From positions 310,001 through 374,000 of the forward strand of contig NZ_CP034186.1 of assembly GCF_003860465.1 (NCBI RefSeq): 64,000 bases of DNA, read 5' to 3'. This DNA is from Deinococcus psychrotolerans (lineage in GTDB: Bacteria > Deinococcota > Deinococci > Deinococcales > Deinococcaceae). The notes under the pieces were generated by a model, which was not told where the DNA came from, searched no databases, and worked only from the letters and a program-made list of their open reading frames with translations. Positions 8,420 through 17,516 of this stretch are shown here, piece by piece (positions within the stretch are counted from its first letter, which is position 1; the number at the start of each line of letters is the position of its first letter). The translations under genes were made by a program, and so were the position numbers.

Positions 8420-9366
8420 AGCGTCACCTCAGTCATGCGCCGCTGCCAGCCGAGCAGGTAAATCAGTAGCCCCACCAAGATTACGGCGAGCATCACGCCG
8501 GCCACCGCAGCGCCCATGTACGGATCGCCAGCCTGCAACTGATAGCCGAAAAAGGTTCGGTAAAACAATGTTCCCAAGATGTCCGAGGCGAAGTTCGGCC
8601 CGGCCAGTGCGCCCTGGACGGCGTAGATCAGATCGAAGGCATTGAAGTTGCCGACAAAGGTCAGCACACTGACGATCCCTACTGTGGGCAAAATCAGCGG
8701 CAACTGAATGCGGCGAAACACCGTCCATGTTCCGGCTCCGTCAAGCCGGGCGGCTTCGTAAAGCTCTTCGGGAATGCGGACAAGCGCGGCCAGAAAGAGC
8801 AGCATGGGGATGCCGATGTTTTGCCAGACGCTGATCAGGGAGAGCGTCCCCAGCGCCGTGGAGGCCAGGCCCAACCAGGGCAAGTCTAAAGCCTCCAAGT
8901 GAAGCGGCTCAAGCAAACTGCGCTGCACGCCCCAGACGGGATTGAGGATCAGTTTCCAGGCAAAACCCACGATCACCACCGAAAGAACCGTGGGCGTGAA
9001 GATCAGCGTCCGGTAGAGGGGTGTGCCGCGCAGCTTCAAGCTGAGCAAAACGGCCAGCAGCAGCCCGACTGGATTTTGCACCAGCATGTGGACAACGAAG
9101 AAGATGAAGTTATTTTTGAGGGCATTGAACAGCGGCTGGGCGTACAACTCACTGCCCAGCAGCTTCTGGTAATTGGCCACGCCGACGAATGTCTGCACGC
9201 CGTCCACGCTGCTGTTCAAGGAAAGCCACAGCGAGGCCAGAATCGGGTAAATCATGATGACGCTGTAAATCAAGACGGCGGGCGCGAGGAACACCACCAG
9301 ATGCAGCGGGAATGTTCGGCGGCGCGGGCGCGGGGCGCGGGAAGGCTTGAGATCGGAAGTGAGCAT
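8416..9366 (-). CDS. CUT1 sugar ABC transporter permease (MalF type)
   Basis: This 316-residue protein has a basic N-terminal stretch (A-P-R-P-R-R-R), then membrane segments beginning L-H-L-V-V-F-L-A-P-A-V-L. The ATPase-contact loop E-E-L-Y-EAARLDGAGTWTVFR-I-L-P is well conserved. The start at 9366 has AAGGAGG just upstream. It is separated from the binding-protein gene by 166 bp, unlike the 4-bp overlaps downstream, which would allow higher expression of the binding protein. Confidence 0.88.
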   Translation of the reverse strand: MLTSDLKPSRAPRPRRRTFPLHLVVFLAPAVLIYSVIMIYPILASLWLSLNSSVDGVQTFVGVANYQKLLGSELYAQPLFNALKNNFIFFVVHMLVQNPVGLLLAVLLSLKLRGTPLYRTLIFTPTVLSVVIVGFAWKLILNPVWGVQRSLLEPLHLEALDLPWLGLASTALGTLSLISVWQNIGIPMLLFLAALVRIPEELYEAARLDGAGTWTVFRRIQLPLILPTVGIVSVLTFVGNFNAFDLIYAVQGALAGPNFASDILGTLFYRTFFGYQLQAGDPYMGAAVAGVMLAVILVGLLIYLLGWQRRMTEVTL

Positions 9367-9532
9367 TCGCCTCCTTGAGACTTGAAGAAGTGATCTGGCG
9401 GCGCAGGTTGAGCGGGCGGCACTGAACCGGGCCGTTCAAGACAACAAGCTGAAACACCAGGGCTTCCGAGTGTTCCAGCTTGAATCGGTGGGGAGCGCAA
9501 GTCAGGTCAAGGCCTGCGCAAAGACGCTGAGA

Positions 9533-10789
9533 TCACTTGCCTTTCTGGGGGCCGTACCAAGACGCGAGGTTCTTTTGCACCATGTCGGCGGCGGCCTGGG
9601 CGCTCAGGCTGCCGTTCAGGAGCTGAGAGCTGGCGTTCCAGAGATCATTTTCGTTGTTGGGATTGGCGTTGCGCGAGAGAATCTGGTACGAGGAGCGGAA
9701 GCTCTTGCCGCACTGATTGCGCCAGTTCAAGAACTCCTGAGCCACCGGATCTTTCAGGGTGTATTTGACGTTGGCCAGTGGGAAAAATCCCGGCAGGGCG
9801 TTGGCGTACAAGCTGGCGAACACGTCAGAGGCCACCCAATTGAGGAACGTCTTGGCGGACTCCTGATTTTTGCTGGCCGCGTTGATGCCCATCGCGATGT
9901 CGGGCTGGTCGCTGATGACGCACTTCTGGCCGTTGATGCTGTACGGCGCAAAAGCCCCCAGCTCCATGTCGGGATTCATCTGGCGGAAGGTGCCGATATC
10001 CCAACTGCCTGACGGATAAACCGCGCCGCGCCCCTGCGAAAAGAGGTTTTGCGCGTCTGGATAAGCCAGGGCCTGATAGCCGGGAGCCAGATAAGGCTTC
10101 CATTTGGCCAGCGAAGTGAAAGCCGTCAAAAAGCCGCCTTTGTTGTACTGCGCTTTACCGGAGATCAGTCCCTTGCGCCCCGTTTCGCCGCTCCAAGCGG
10201 TCGGCCCGATGTTCTGGTAGCCCATGGTCGCCGATTCCCACTGATCCTTGGTGCCCATCACCAGCGGCACGTACTTGCCATTTTGCTTGATTTTGTCCAG
10301 GGCCGCCAGGAACGCCGCTTCGGTCTTCGGAACACTCAGGCCGAGGTCACTGAACGCTTTTTTGTTGTACAGAAAGCCGTGAATCACCGACGCCATCGGC
10401 ACGCAGAAGGTGGTCTTTCCGTCGTCGGTTGACCAAGCCGCTTTGGAGACCGTATCGAAGTTCTTGATGCCTGGCAGGCTGTTGAGGTTGGTGAGCTGCT
10501 TGGCTTTGTAGAGTTCGAGGCTCTGATCAAACGGGCGGCAGGTGATTAGGTCGCCCGCCGTACCAGCCTTGATTTTGGCGGCCAGCACGGCGTTGTACTC
10601 GGTCGGAGCGCTGGGCGCAAACACCACATGAATGTCTGGATGCTGCTTTTCGAAGGCCGGAATAATGACGTCTCGCCAAATCTTGATGTCGTCATTTCGC
10701 CAACTTTCGATGGTCAAGGTGGTTTTTTGAGCTTGGGCCAACCCAGCGCCTAGGGCAAGCAGAGAAGCAGTCAATAAAATCCCTTTCAT
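9533..10789 (-). CDS. ABC transporter extracellular sugar-binding protein
   Basis: This 418-residue family-1 solute-binding protein has a signal peptide (M-K-G-I-L-L-T-A-S-L-L-A-L, cleavage near AQA-QK) and no lipobox cysteine. The mature part opens T-L-T-I-E-S-W-R-N-D-D and contains W-R-D-V-I-I-P-A-F-E-K-Q-H-P-D-I, typical of the family. AGGAGG precedes the ATG. It is the first gene of the - operon and has its own strong promoter upstream. The ligand is presumably a sugar or polyol that the two downstream dehydrogenases metabolise. Confidence 0.88.
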   Translation of the reverse strand: MKGILLTASLLALGAGLAQAQKTTLTIESWRNDDIKIWRDVIIPAFEKQHPDIHVVFAPSAPTEYNAVLAAKIKAGTAGDLITCRPFDQSLELYKAKQLTNLNSLPGIKNFDTVSKAAWSTDDGKTTFCVPMASVIHGFLYNKKAFSDLGLSVPKTEAAFLAALDKIKQNGKYVPLVMGTKDQWESATMGYQNIGPTAWSGETGRKGLISGKAQYNKGGFLTAFTSLAKWKPYLAPGYQALAYPDAQNLFSQGRGAVYPSGSWDIGTFRQMNPDMELGAFAPYSINGQKCVISDQPDIAMGINAASKNQESAKTFLNWVASDVFASLYANALPGFFPLANVKYTLKDPVAQEFLNWRNQCGKSFRSSYQILSRNANPNNENDLWNASSQLLNGSLSAQAAADMVQKNLASWYGPQKGK

Positions 10790-10878
10790 AGCGACCTCCT
10801 AAAAAACAGCACCCATGGATTTTTGGTCAAATCCTACGGCAATGCAACGCCATTCGTTTTGATGAGTCTGTGCTCTTA

Positions 10879-10907
10879 GATATACCGGTAGACGCCACCA
10901 TTGTCAA
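10879..10907 (-). promoter_or_regulatory. Promoter of the - strand sugar-uptake operon
   Basis: On the minus strand, TTGACA (10902-10907) is followed 17 bases later by TATATC (10879-10884). This is a consensus -35 and near-consensus -10 for a housekeeping sigma factor, about 90 bp before the binding-protein start. The palindrome TACCGGTA (10883-10890) overlaps the -10 edge and could be an operator. Confidence 0.6.
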
Positions 10908-11234
10908 TTCGCGCTGTGCCAAGAACTTCAGGCATGCAAAGTCATTTCACCGCTTTTGCAGTTGCTTCAGGCAACGAATTCCCGTTAGACCTGAATGTCT
11001 CGGTAACCTCCTCTGTGCAAACCGGACGATCCTGATTGGAAGCCACCGATTCACTAGAACGCTCTCAGAAGCCGGCCCTCCTCCGCATGGGGTGGTCGGC
11101 GCAGTGGGCGTGCCCAAGGGCTCAGACCTTCCGAATCTGGATCTGGTTCGGCAGTCTTGGACGCGCAAGCCTTAGACGAACCGCTATCTTGCAGTTGCTC
11201 ACATCACGAAACAGTTCGACTTCAGGAGGACGAC
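10908..11234. other. Intergenic region between divergent operons
   Basis: About 330 bp with no convincing gene. Short open frames here lack ribosome sites and resemblance to any family. It should contain the promoter of the S9 peptidase, but I found no clear -35/-10 pair. AGGAGG near 11224 is the peptidase ribosome site. Confidence 0.5.
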
Positions 11235-13181
11235 ATGACCGAGGATCACCGAACCGTCTTGCCTTACGGCGCATGGCCTTCACCCATCACCGCCGACACC
11301 ATCACTGCTGGGAGCGTGGGGCTGGGCGGCGTCACGGTGGACGGGCCGGACGTGTACTGGCTCGAAAGCCGCTCCAATGAAGGTGGGCGCAGCGTGCTGG
11401 TGCGCCTCGCGCCAGACGGAACCGCCAACGACGTCACGCCGCCGCCGTTTAATGTCCGCAGCCGGGTTCACGAGTATGGCGGGCGCTGCCACGCTGTTCA
11501 GGACGGCACCGTTTACTTCAGCCACTTTGCCGACAACCGGCTTTACCGGCAGATGAATGGCCAAGAGCCGCAGCCGATCACGCCGGAGTTGGAAGTGCGG
11601 TATGCCGATCTGGAAATTGACCTGTCGAGGGGCCGCTTGATCGCCGTGCGCGAAGACCACCGTGAGCATGACCGCGAAGCGCGTAACGAGCTGGTGGCCC
11701 TCCAACTCGGTGGCCCCAACCCTGAAGGCGGCGGCGTCCTGGCGACTGGCGCGGACTTTTACGCCTCGCCGCGCCTGAGTCCTGACGGCCACCAACTCAC
11801 CTGGGTGGAATGGAACCATCCGAACATGCCCTGGGACGAGACACGCTTGATGCTGGCGCAAATCGCGGCGGACGGCTCGCTCAGCAACGTGCAACAGGTG
11901 GCGGGCGGGAAGAATGAATCGGTGCAGGAGCCGCGCTGGTCGCCCGGCGGCGTGCTTCACTTCGTTTCAGATCGGAGCGGGTGGTGGAATCTCTACCGGC
12001 TGAAGCCGGACGCGCAGGCCCTTTACCCGCTGGACGCCGAATTCAGCACTCCTCAGTGGCAATTCGGTTCCTCGAATTACGTTTTCTTGGCCGAGGAACG
12101 GTTGATGTGTGCTTATCACCAAAAGGGCCGCACCCATTTGGCGCGTTTAGAATTTCAGGAGAGCGGCTGGAAGCTCAGCGAACTCGCTACGCCCTTCACC
12201 TCCGCTGCGGATCTACGGGTTCAGGGCCAGCAGGTGGTGCTGAGAGCCGGCGCACCGAACCGTGCGCCGTGCATTGCCCGTTTGAGTGTCAGCGGCGACG
12301 TCGAGATTTTGCATGAATCCTCGACCTTCACCTTGCCGCCTGCCGATTTGAGCGTGCCGGAAGCCGTCGAGTTTCCCACTGAGGGAGGAAGGACAGCCCA
12401 CGCCTTTTTGTATCTGCCCCGCAACGCTGAGACGCGTGCGCCGGAGGGTGAGAAACCGCCGCTGCTGGTGATGATTCACGGCGGGCCGACCGGGGCCACC
12501 GACGCGGTGCTCGATCTCTCGGTGCAGTTCTGGACCAGCCGGGGCGTCGCGGTGCTGGACGTAAACTACGGCGGCTCCACCGGGTTCGGGCGGGCCTACC
12601 GGCAGCGGCTCAACGGCGAGTGGGGCGTGGTGGACGTGCAAGACTGCGTGAACGCGGCGCTCTATGTGGCGGAGCGCGGCGACGCCGACATTCACCGGCT
12701 GGCAATTACTGGAGGCAGTGCGGGCGGATACACCACCCTGTGTGCGCTGACGTTCTCTGACGTGTTCGCTGCCGGGGCCAGCCACTACGGGGTCAGTGAC
12801 GCCGAAGCGTTGGCGCAGGACACCCACAAGTTCGAGAGCCGCTACCTCGACAGCATGATCGGCCCCTACCCCCAGGAAAAAGCCCGCTACCAAGCCCGTT
12901 CGCCGATTCATTTCACCGAGCAGCTCAAGCGTCCGGTGGTGTTTTTTCAGGGTTTGGAGGACAAGGTGGTGCCGCCGGATCAAGCGCGGAAGATGTTCGA
13001 GGCCGTGCGCTCACGCGGTTTGCCGACGGCATTGGTGGAATTTGAGGGCGAAGGGCATGGATTTCGCCGCGCCGAGAACATCAAGCGGGCACTCGAAGGA
13101 GAACTGGAATTTTACGGTCAGGTGTTCGGCTTCACGCCGTCGGGGATCACGCTTGGTCTGGACATTGTCCTGTCACCTTGA
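11235..13181 (+). CDS. S9-family prolyl oligopeptidase / acyl-peptide hydrolase
   Basis: This 648-residue cytoplasmic serine peptidase has an N-terminal beta-propeller (~1-390, with repeats such as S-P-R-L-S-P-D-G-H-Q-L-T-W and E-P-R-W-S-P-G-G-V). A C-terminal alpha/beta hydrolase domain follows. Catalytic residues can be placed: Ser ~495 in G-G-S-A-G-G, Asp ~576 in G-L-E-D-K-V-V-P-P, and His ~608 in G-E-G-H-G-F. It has no signal peptide. ATG 11235 is chosen for the AGGAGG seven bases upstream; an in-frame extension back to 11157 has no ribosome site. It stands alone and likely cleaves short peptides. Confidence 0.88.
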   Translation: MTEDHRTVLPYGAWPSPITADTITAGSVGLGGVTVDGPDVYWLESRSNEGGRSVLVRLAPDGTANDVTPPPFNVRSRVHEYGGRCHAVQDGTVYFSHFADNRLYRQMNGQEPQPITPELEVRYADLEIDLSRGRLIAVREDHREHDREARNELVALQLGGPNPEGGGVLATGADFYASPRLSPDGHQLTWVEWNHPNMPWDETRLMLAQIAADGSLSNVQQVAGGKNESVQEPRWSPGGVLHFVSDRSGWWNLYRLKPDAQALYPLDAEFSTPQWQFGSSNYVFLAEERLMCAYHQKGRTHLARLEFQESGWKLSELATPFTSAADLRVQGQQVVLRAGAPNRAPCIARLSVSGDVEILHESSTFTLPPADLSVPEAVEFPTEGGRTAHAFLYLPRNAETRAPEGEKPPLLVMIHGGPTGATDAVLDLSVQFWTSRGVAVLDVNYGGSTGFGRAYRQRLNGEWGVVDVQDCVNAALYVAERGDADIHRLAITGGSAGGYTTLCALTFSDVFAAGASHYGVSDAEALAQDTHKFESRYLDSMIGPYPQEKARYQARSPIHFTEQLKRPVVFFQGLEDKVVPPDQARKMFEAVRSRGLPTALVEFEGEGHGFRRAENIKRALEGELEFYGQVFGFTPSGITLGLDIVLSP

Positions 13182-13352
13182 GTAGGCCCGCCGCGACCGC
13201 TCACCACATCCGGAACGCCCGTTTCTGGTTGTTGCTTGTCACCGCAGCGCAAGAACTGGTCACGGTGGCTCAATCATGATGACGGACGCCCTGCTTGAGG
13301 CGTCGCCATCCTGAGATTTCGGTCAAACGCCGCTCGAAAACTTCTTGAAGTA

Positions 13353-15029
13353 CTACCCAAGCAGCTGCCCTACCGATTTCCTCGCCACAATTGGGCGGGG
13401 AAAGGTTGGTGGAGCCTGACCGTAGGCCCGGCTGTAGCGTTCCCAGCAGACCTGAGCGTCCTCCGTCCTGTTCAGTAGAGTGAGAAGGGAAATCAGCGCC
13501 TCATAGGCTTCAAACCGGTTGGGATCGATGGTTAGAATGCGGGTGTAGGCCATCTGGGCGCTCTGCCACTGGCCCGCAGCGGTCTGGATCTCCCCCGTTC
13601 GGAACAGCGCACGCAGAGCGAGTTCGCGCAGGTAATCACGTTCCAGCGCGTACCAGTCGGTAAACGGATCGTCTTCCAGGAAGTCGCCCCGGTACAGCTC
13701 CAACGCCTGCGCGTAGGTGACGACGGCTGCCTCGCCGTGCTGCGTGTCGCCGTGCCGCACCAGCAGCTCAAAGGCTTGCACGTCCAGCCGAACAGGGAGA
13801 CCCGGCGCAAAGCGGTAAGCCGCGCCGTCACGCGTCAGCACCTGCCCCTTCCCTTCTGGCGGCTCCAGCACCTGCCGCAGCGCATTCAGGGTGACATGCA
13901 ACCGGGCCAGCACCCGCTGTCCGTACGGCTCACCCGGCCACAGCGCCTCGCAGAGTTCCTCAGTGGTGACTGGGCGGCCCCAGCGCGTAATGAGCAGTTT
14001 GAGCAGCTCGTGCGCCTGCCGCCGCTTGAAATCGCGGGAGGAGAGGATCTGGCCCTGGCGGCGCACCCGGAACGCCCCCAGCGTTTCGATCTCCAGCCAG
14101 GGGATAGGTGCGGGTTCAGGCTGTCCTGCGCCCAGATCCAGGGCGTGGGCAGCCAGCCGGGTCATCCACAGCAGCGGCGCAGCTGCCTCGGTCAGCACCC
14201 CAGGGGTCAGACTCTTGGAAAATTGGACGGTTTCCACACCGATGACCTCGCCGCCGTGCCAGACCGGCAGGCAGACGGTCTGCACATCCCTGGGCTGGAG
14301 CGAGCAGTTCAGCTCGGCGTGTCCTGAAATCTGCACCAGGCCGCGCAGGGCCGGGCAGCGTTCCGGGCCGGGGCAGGGGTGAATCTGACCAGGATGGGTT
14401 TCTACAGCCGTGCCCTGCCGGGGATGCAGCGCCGCCCGAAGCGCGGAGGTGGCCTTCAGGTTTTCTTCGAGCAGCCCCAGCGCTCGCTCCTGTGGTGTGT
14501 GGCCCGATTGTACCCGCTCCAGCGTGCGCTCACTCAGGGAAGTCAGCACCGCGTATAAGCTGGCGGCCAGCAGCGGGGCGATCTGCTCCAGACGGTGCCG
14601 CGCCTGCTCCAGTTGTTCGCCGTTCTGAGCCGCCAGATTCAACACGCCAATGACCGCGTGGGGCAGCATCAGTGGCACACTGACAAACGCGTGGTAGCCC
14701 AGCGCCTTGACCCGAACGCGCAGAAAGCGGGGGTCACCATCCAGCTCAGTACATTCCAGCACTTCCCGCTCCTGGGCGGCGCGGCCCGGAAAGCCCTCGC
14801 CGAAGCGGAAGACCGTGCGTTCGAAGAATGCTGAGTGATCCCCCCCAGAGTAGCCGCTCAGGAATAAGGTGGTCTGCTGTGGATCGGCCAGAAACAACTC
14901 GGCCACGTCCATCCCCGTCGCCCGGCGCAGATCGGCCAGCAAGACCCGCACCACATGGAAAAACTGCCGTGGATCGCTGCTGAGCGTCCCTGCCGTCCAG
15001 CTCAGGGTCTGCATGAGTTGGGTAGGCAT
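13353..15029 (-). CDS. GAF-domain transcriptional activator with SARP/BTAD output domain
   Basis: This 558-residue protein has an N-terminal GAF domain (~20-165) and a linker with a possible second sensor domain (~215-290). That linker contains a cysteine group (C-P-G-P-E-R-C-P-A-L, then L-N-C-S and V-C-L-P). An OmpR-type winged helix (~310-400, G-A-F-R-V-R-R-Q-G then T-T-E-E-L-C-E-A-L-W-P) and a bacterial transcriptional activator domain of TPR type (~410-535, D-V-Q-A-F-E-L and L-Y-R-G-D-F-L-E-D) follow. It is adjacent to the nitrate transporter and reductase genes and is the obvious candidate regulator. The cysteines could bind a metal or Fe-S cluster to sense oxygen or NO, which is inference. 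Confidence 0.8.
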   Translation of the reverse strand: MPTQLMQTLSWTAGTLSSDPRQFFHVVRVLLADLRRATGMDVAELFLADPQQTTLFLSGYSGGDHSAFFERTVFRFGEGFPGRAAQEREVLECTELDGDPRFLRVRVKALGYHAFVSVPLMLPHAVIGVLNLAAQNGEQLEQARHRLEQIAPLLAASLYAVLTSLSERTLERVQSGHTPQERALGLLEENLKATSALRAALHPRQGTAVETHPGQIHPCPGPERCPALRGLVQISGHAELNCSLQPRDVQTVCLPVWHGGEVIGVETVQFSKSLTPGVLTEAAAPLLWMTRLAAHALDLGAGQPEPAPIPWLEIETLGAFRVRRQGQILSSRDFKRRQAHELLKLLITRWGRPVTTEELCEALWPGEPYGQRVLARLHVTLNALRQVLEPPEGKGQVLTRDGAAYRFAPGLPVRLDVQAFELLVRHGDTQHGEAAVVTYAQALELYRGDFLEDDPFTDWYALERDYLRELALRALFRTGEIQTAAGQWQSAQMAYTRILTIDPNRFEAYEALISLLTLLNRTEDAQVCWERYSRAYGQAPPTFPRPIVARKSVGQLLG

Positions 15030-15035
15030 TCATAC

Positions 15036-15041
15036 AGTATG
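15036..15041 (-). promoter_or_regulatory. Possible -10 box of a leaderless transcript for the SARP regulator
   Basis: CATACT lies six bases upstream of the ATG at 15029 on the minus strand, with no Shine-Dalgarno sequence between. This is the spacing seen at the nitroreductase start in this window. A good -35 is not evident. Confidence 0.3.
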
Positions 15042-15313
15042 GACGATGACACCTCAGAAGACTGTTTCACTCCCGTAAAAAGTCGTCAATGTCAGCTCAT
15101 ACGGATTCCGATTAGATCGTGTTCAGCGTCCGTGTGCTGGACGCGATTTAATCGGACCAACGGAAGTAGGACAAGGTACTGGTTCTGCGTTGTGGAAGTG
15201 CATCCCGCGCTTTTTGAGGAGCGTACTGAAATTAAGCGGAATCAGTATCACAGGGCCGAGGGAACGCGGCCCCACCTCACTCCGCCGTCCTTTTTCACAG
15301 GAATCTGGAAATC
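15042..15313. other. Intergenic region
   Basis: About 270 bp between the regulator and the narK-type gene. It holds a small inverted repeat GCGTCC/GGACGC (15126-15144) without a T tract, and no supportable gene. Confidence 0.4.
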
Positions 15314-15340
15314 AAAAAAACCCTCTCGCTATGGAGAGGG
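15314..15340 (-). terminator. Rho-independent terminator after the nitrate operon
   Basis: Read on the minus strand, CCCTCTC (15340-15334), loop CATAGC and GAGAGGG (15327-15321) form a perfect 7-bp stem followed by seven T residues (15320-15314). It lies directly after the narK-type stop codon at 15356. Confidence 0.9.
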
Positions 15341-15355
15341 AGGAAAGAAAGACGC

Positions 15356-16708
15356 TTAACTCGGCTTCTCGGCTCCCCGACGACCATAAAACCACCAGTT
15401 GAGGGCCAGATTCAGCATGCAGAACACGGCCAGACCGTAGAAAAAGCCCTTGACGTTGCCGCTGGCCGCCAGATTGAAGCTGATCAGCATGCTGACGATG
15501 AACGGCCCGAAGGCAGCGATGGCCGCTGTCCAGCCGATCACGCCCGCGCTGTACGGCGGGTTGAAGATGACGGGCATCTGCCGGAAGGTGGACGCGTTGC
15601 CGATACCACTGAAGAAGAAGATAGCGAGCATGGTGCCCACGAACATCGGGAAGGTGGTCAGATCGGTGGGCGTGACGAAGAAGGTCACCGCGACGGCGGA
15701 GATGCCCATACCAATAGCGCTGATCGTCGTCAGAATGGCCCCGCCCGTCTTGTCGGCGATCAATCCGAACAGGACGCGCACCGCCGAGCCGATCAGCGGC
15801 CCCAGGAAGGCGAACTTCAGCGGCAGGGGCGCGTTCTCGAAACCGCCGTACAGCGTCTTGATCAGCAGAGGAAAGGCGGCGGCCAGCCCGCTGAAAGCTC
15901 CGAAGGTCATCATGTAGATGCTGGTCATGATCCAGGTGTGCTTGTCCCCGAAGATGGCGAGCTGCTCTTTCATGTTGGCCTTGATCGGCACGTTGCGGAT
16001 CAGCAGCCAGCTCAGCACGGCGGCGGCAATCAGCCAGGGAATGTAGACCCATGAGGCGTTCTGAAGCCAGATGGTGCTGGTTTTCCCGGCAAAGACCCAC
16101 TGCTCGGATTTGCTGCCCAGAAACCAGAACAGGTTGACGCCCACCACCCAGGGGGTCAGGAACTGCACCATAGACACACCAAAGTTACCGATGCCCGCTT
16201 GAATGCCCAGCGCGGTTCCCTGCATCTTCTTGGGGAAGAACAGGCTGGTGGACGGCATGAACGAGCTGAAATTGCCCCCACCCATGCCCGCCAGGAAGGC
16301 CAACGACAGCAAAACCCAGAAGGGTGTTTCGGGGTTCTGTACTGCCAGACCCCAGCCCACCGCCGGAATCAGCAGGCCCAGCGTGGAGAGCGTCAGGGTG
16401 GTGCGCGAACCGTAGACCGACACCAGGAACATGTGGCGCAGGCGGGTCAGTCCCGCTGCCAGACCCGGCATGGCGGTCAGCCAGAACAGTTGATCCTTAC
16501 TGAGGTTGAAGCCGATGTCGTTCAGGCGCACGACGATGGCTGAGACCATGAACCACACCGCGAAGGCCAGCGTGAGGCCGAAGGTGGTGACCCACAGCGT
16601 ACGCCAGGCGCGGGCCTTGCCTTCCCGCTCCCAGAAGACGGGATCGTTGGGCGTCCATTCGGGCAGATAGGCAGAGGACTGGTGTTTAGAGGATTCGGAG
16701 GTGGTCAC
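15356..16708 (-). CDS. narK: NarK-type MFS nitrate/nitrite transporter
   Basis: This 450-residue protein has about 12 membrane segments. The nitrate signature is clear: G-M-G-G-G-N-F-S-S-F-M-P-S-T near residue 148, and a second glycine-rich motif later (F-F-S-G-I-G-N-A-S-T-F-R-Q-M-P). The early arginine (G-L-T-R-L-R) corresponds to the anion-binding helix. The start is GTG 16708 with AAGGAG upstream. It is the last gene of the - operon encoding the reductase, and a second NarK-type gene lies on the opposite strand at 21976. One probably imports nitrate and the other exchanges nitrate for nitrite. Confidence 0.9.
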   Translation of the reverse strand: MTTSESSKHQSSAYLPEWTPNDPVFWEREGKARAWRTLWVTTFGLTLAFAVWFMVSAIVVRLNDIGFNLSKDQLFWLTAMPGLAAGLTRLRHMFLVSVYGSRTTLTLSTLGLLIPAVGWGLAVQNPETPFWVLLSLAFLAGMGGGNFSSFMPSTSLFFPKKMQGTALGIQAGIGNFGVSMVQFLTPWVVGVNLFWFLGSKSEQWVFAGKTSTIWLQNASWVYIPWLIAAAVLSWLLIRNVPIKANMKEQLAIFGDKHTWIMTSIYMMTFGAFSGLAAAFPLLIKTLYGGFENAPLPLKFAFLGPLIGSAVRVLFGLIADKTGGAILTTISAIGMGISAVAVTFFVTPTDLTTFPMFVGTMLAIFFFSGIGNASTFRQMPVIFNPPYSAGVIGWTAAIAAFGPFIVSMLISFNLAASGNVKGFFYGLAVFCMLNLALNWWFYGRRGAEKPS

Positions 16709-16764
16709 ACGGGCTCCTTGAAATTGCAGCGGGTTTCAACTGTTTCGGGCAGAGGGAAAGAGGG

Positions 16765-16995
16765 TTACTCGCGTGGCTCGCGGGGAATCAGCCGCACCAG
16801 CCATAGCGTCAAAGTGGCCAACAGCGCACTGCTGATCGCGGCGGGCCACAGCAGGGCGTACTCCTTGCCCAGAAAGGCGTCCAGTGCCAGCATCAGGATG
16901 AACAGCTGAATGCTCCAGAAAATCAGGGTGAAGGCCAGCAGCACGCCGACGATCAGGCTGCGCTGGGCGTAGCGGGGGCGTGAGGAGCCGGTCAA
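16765..16995 (-). CDS. Small two-helix membrane protein of the nitrate operon
   Basis: This 76-residue protein has two hydrophobic helices (S-L-I-V-G-V-L-L-A-F-T-L-I-F-W and L-W-P-A-A-I-S-S-A-L-L-A-T-L) between basic ends. It starts at TTG 16995, overlapping the Rieske stop (TTGA), so it is co-translated with that gene. No family is recognised. Its place between the Rieske and NarK genes suggests a small structural subunit or assembly factor of the membrane complex. Confidence 0.6.
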   Translation of the reverse strand: MTGSSRPRYAQRSLIVGVLLAFTLIFWSIQLFILMLALDAFLGKEYALLWPAAISSALLATLTLWLVRLIPREPRE

Positions 16996-17516
16996 TGCCC
17001 TCCTCCTCCCACAGCCCAGATCTCGCCGTCGCGGATATCCAGCTTGACCAGACTCAGCCCCCGCTGCGGTGGCCCGGAGATCACGTCACCCGTTCGCGCA
17101 TTGAAATAGCCCTCGTGGCAGGGGCATTCCAGCACCTTCTCACGCGGTTCGTAATACACAGCGCAGCCCAGGTGCGGGCATTTCTGACCGTAGGAGCTGA
17201 AGGTACCGTCCTCGTGGCGCACCAGCAGCGAGTACTGGCCTTTCTGGGGGTATTCGAAGGCGCTGGAGGAACCGGGCGGAAAATCCTCCACCTTGCCCAG
17301 TCGCAGCGGCGGAACTTCCGGGACGGGCTGCGCGCCCACACTCGCCAACCCGGCGATCAGCACCGTGCCTGCGGCCATGCCCGCGCTGCTCAGGCCCAGG
17401 AAGCGGGTGAACTCGCGGCGCGAGACGTAATCGGTGGCGTCCCAGTCCACGCTGAAGTCGGTCTTCCAGTGCGGCGCATGACGCGGACCAGTTTTGGGTG
17501 GTTTGGGCGGGGTCAT
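16992..17516 (-). CDS. Rieske [2Fe-2S] protein with Tat-type N-terminus
   Basis: This 174-residue protein has a twin-arginine stretch ([10 protein letters not shown], ~31-40) followed by a hydrophobic helix (~44-61), the usual signal-anchor of bc-type Rieske proteins. The cluster ligands are in C-P-H-L-G-C (113-118) and C-P-C-H-E-G (131-136). The second box has E where most Rieske proteins have G. Its start overlaps the ferredoxin-subunit stop and its stop overlaps the small membrane gene. It probably carries electrons on the outer face of the membrane between the cytochrome subunit and a partner. Confidence 0.88.
   Translation of the reverse strand: MTPPKPPKTGPRHAPHWKTDFSVDWDATDYVSRREFTRFLGLSSAGMAAGTVLIAGLASVGAQPVPEVPPLRLGKVEDFPPGSSSAFEYPQKGQYSLLVRHEDGTFSSYGQKCPHLGCAVYYEPREKVLECPCHEGYFNARTGDVISGPPQRGLSLVKLDIRDGEIWAVGGGGH

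Noticed and set aside
10876..10890. Similarity of the - operon promoter (ATATCTAAG) to the nan operator
   Set aside because: Only half of the palindrome is present and it coincides with the -10 box, so chance is likely.
13285..13304. Hairpin GACGCC/GGCGTC between the S9 peptidase and the regulator
   Set aside because: Short stem and no T-rich tail on either strand.
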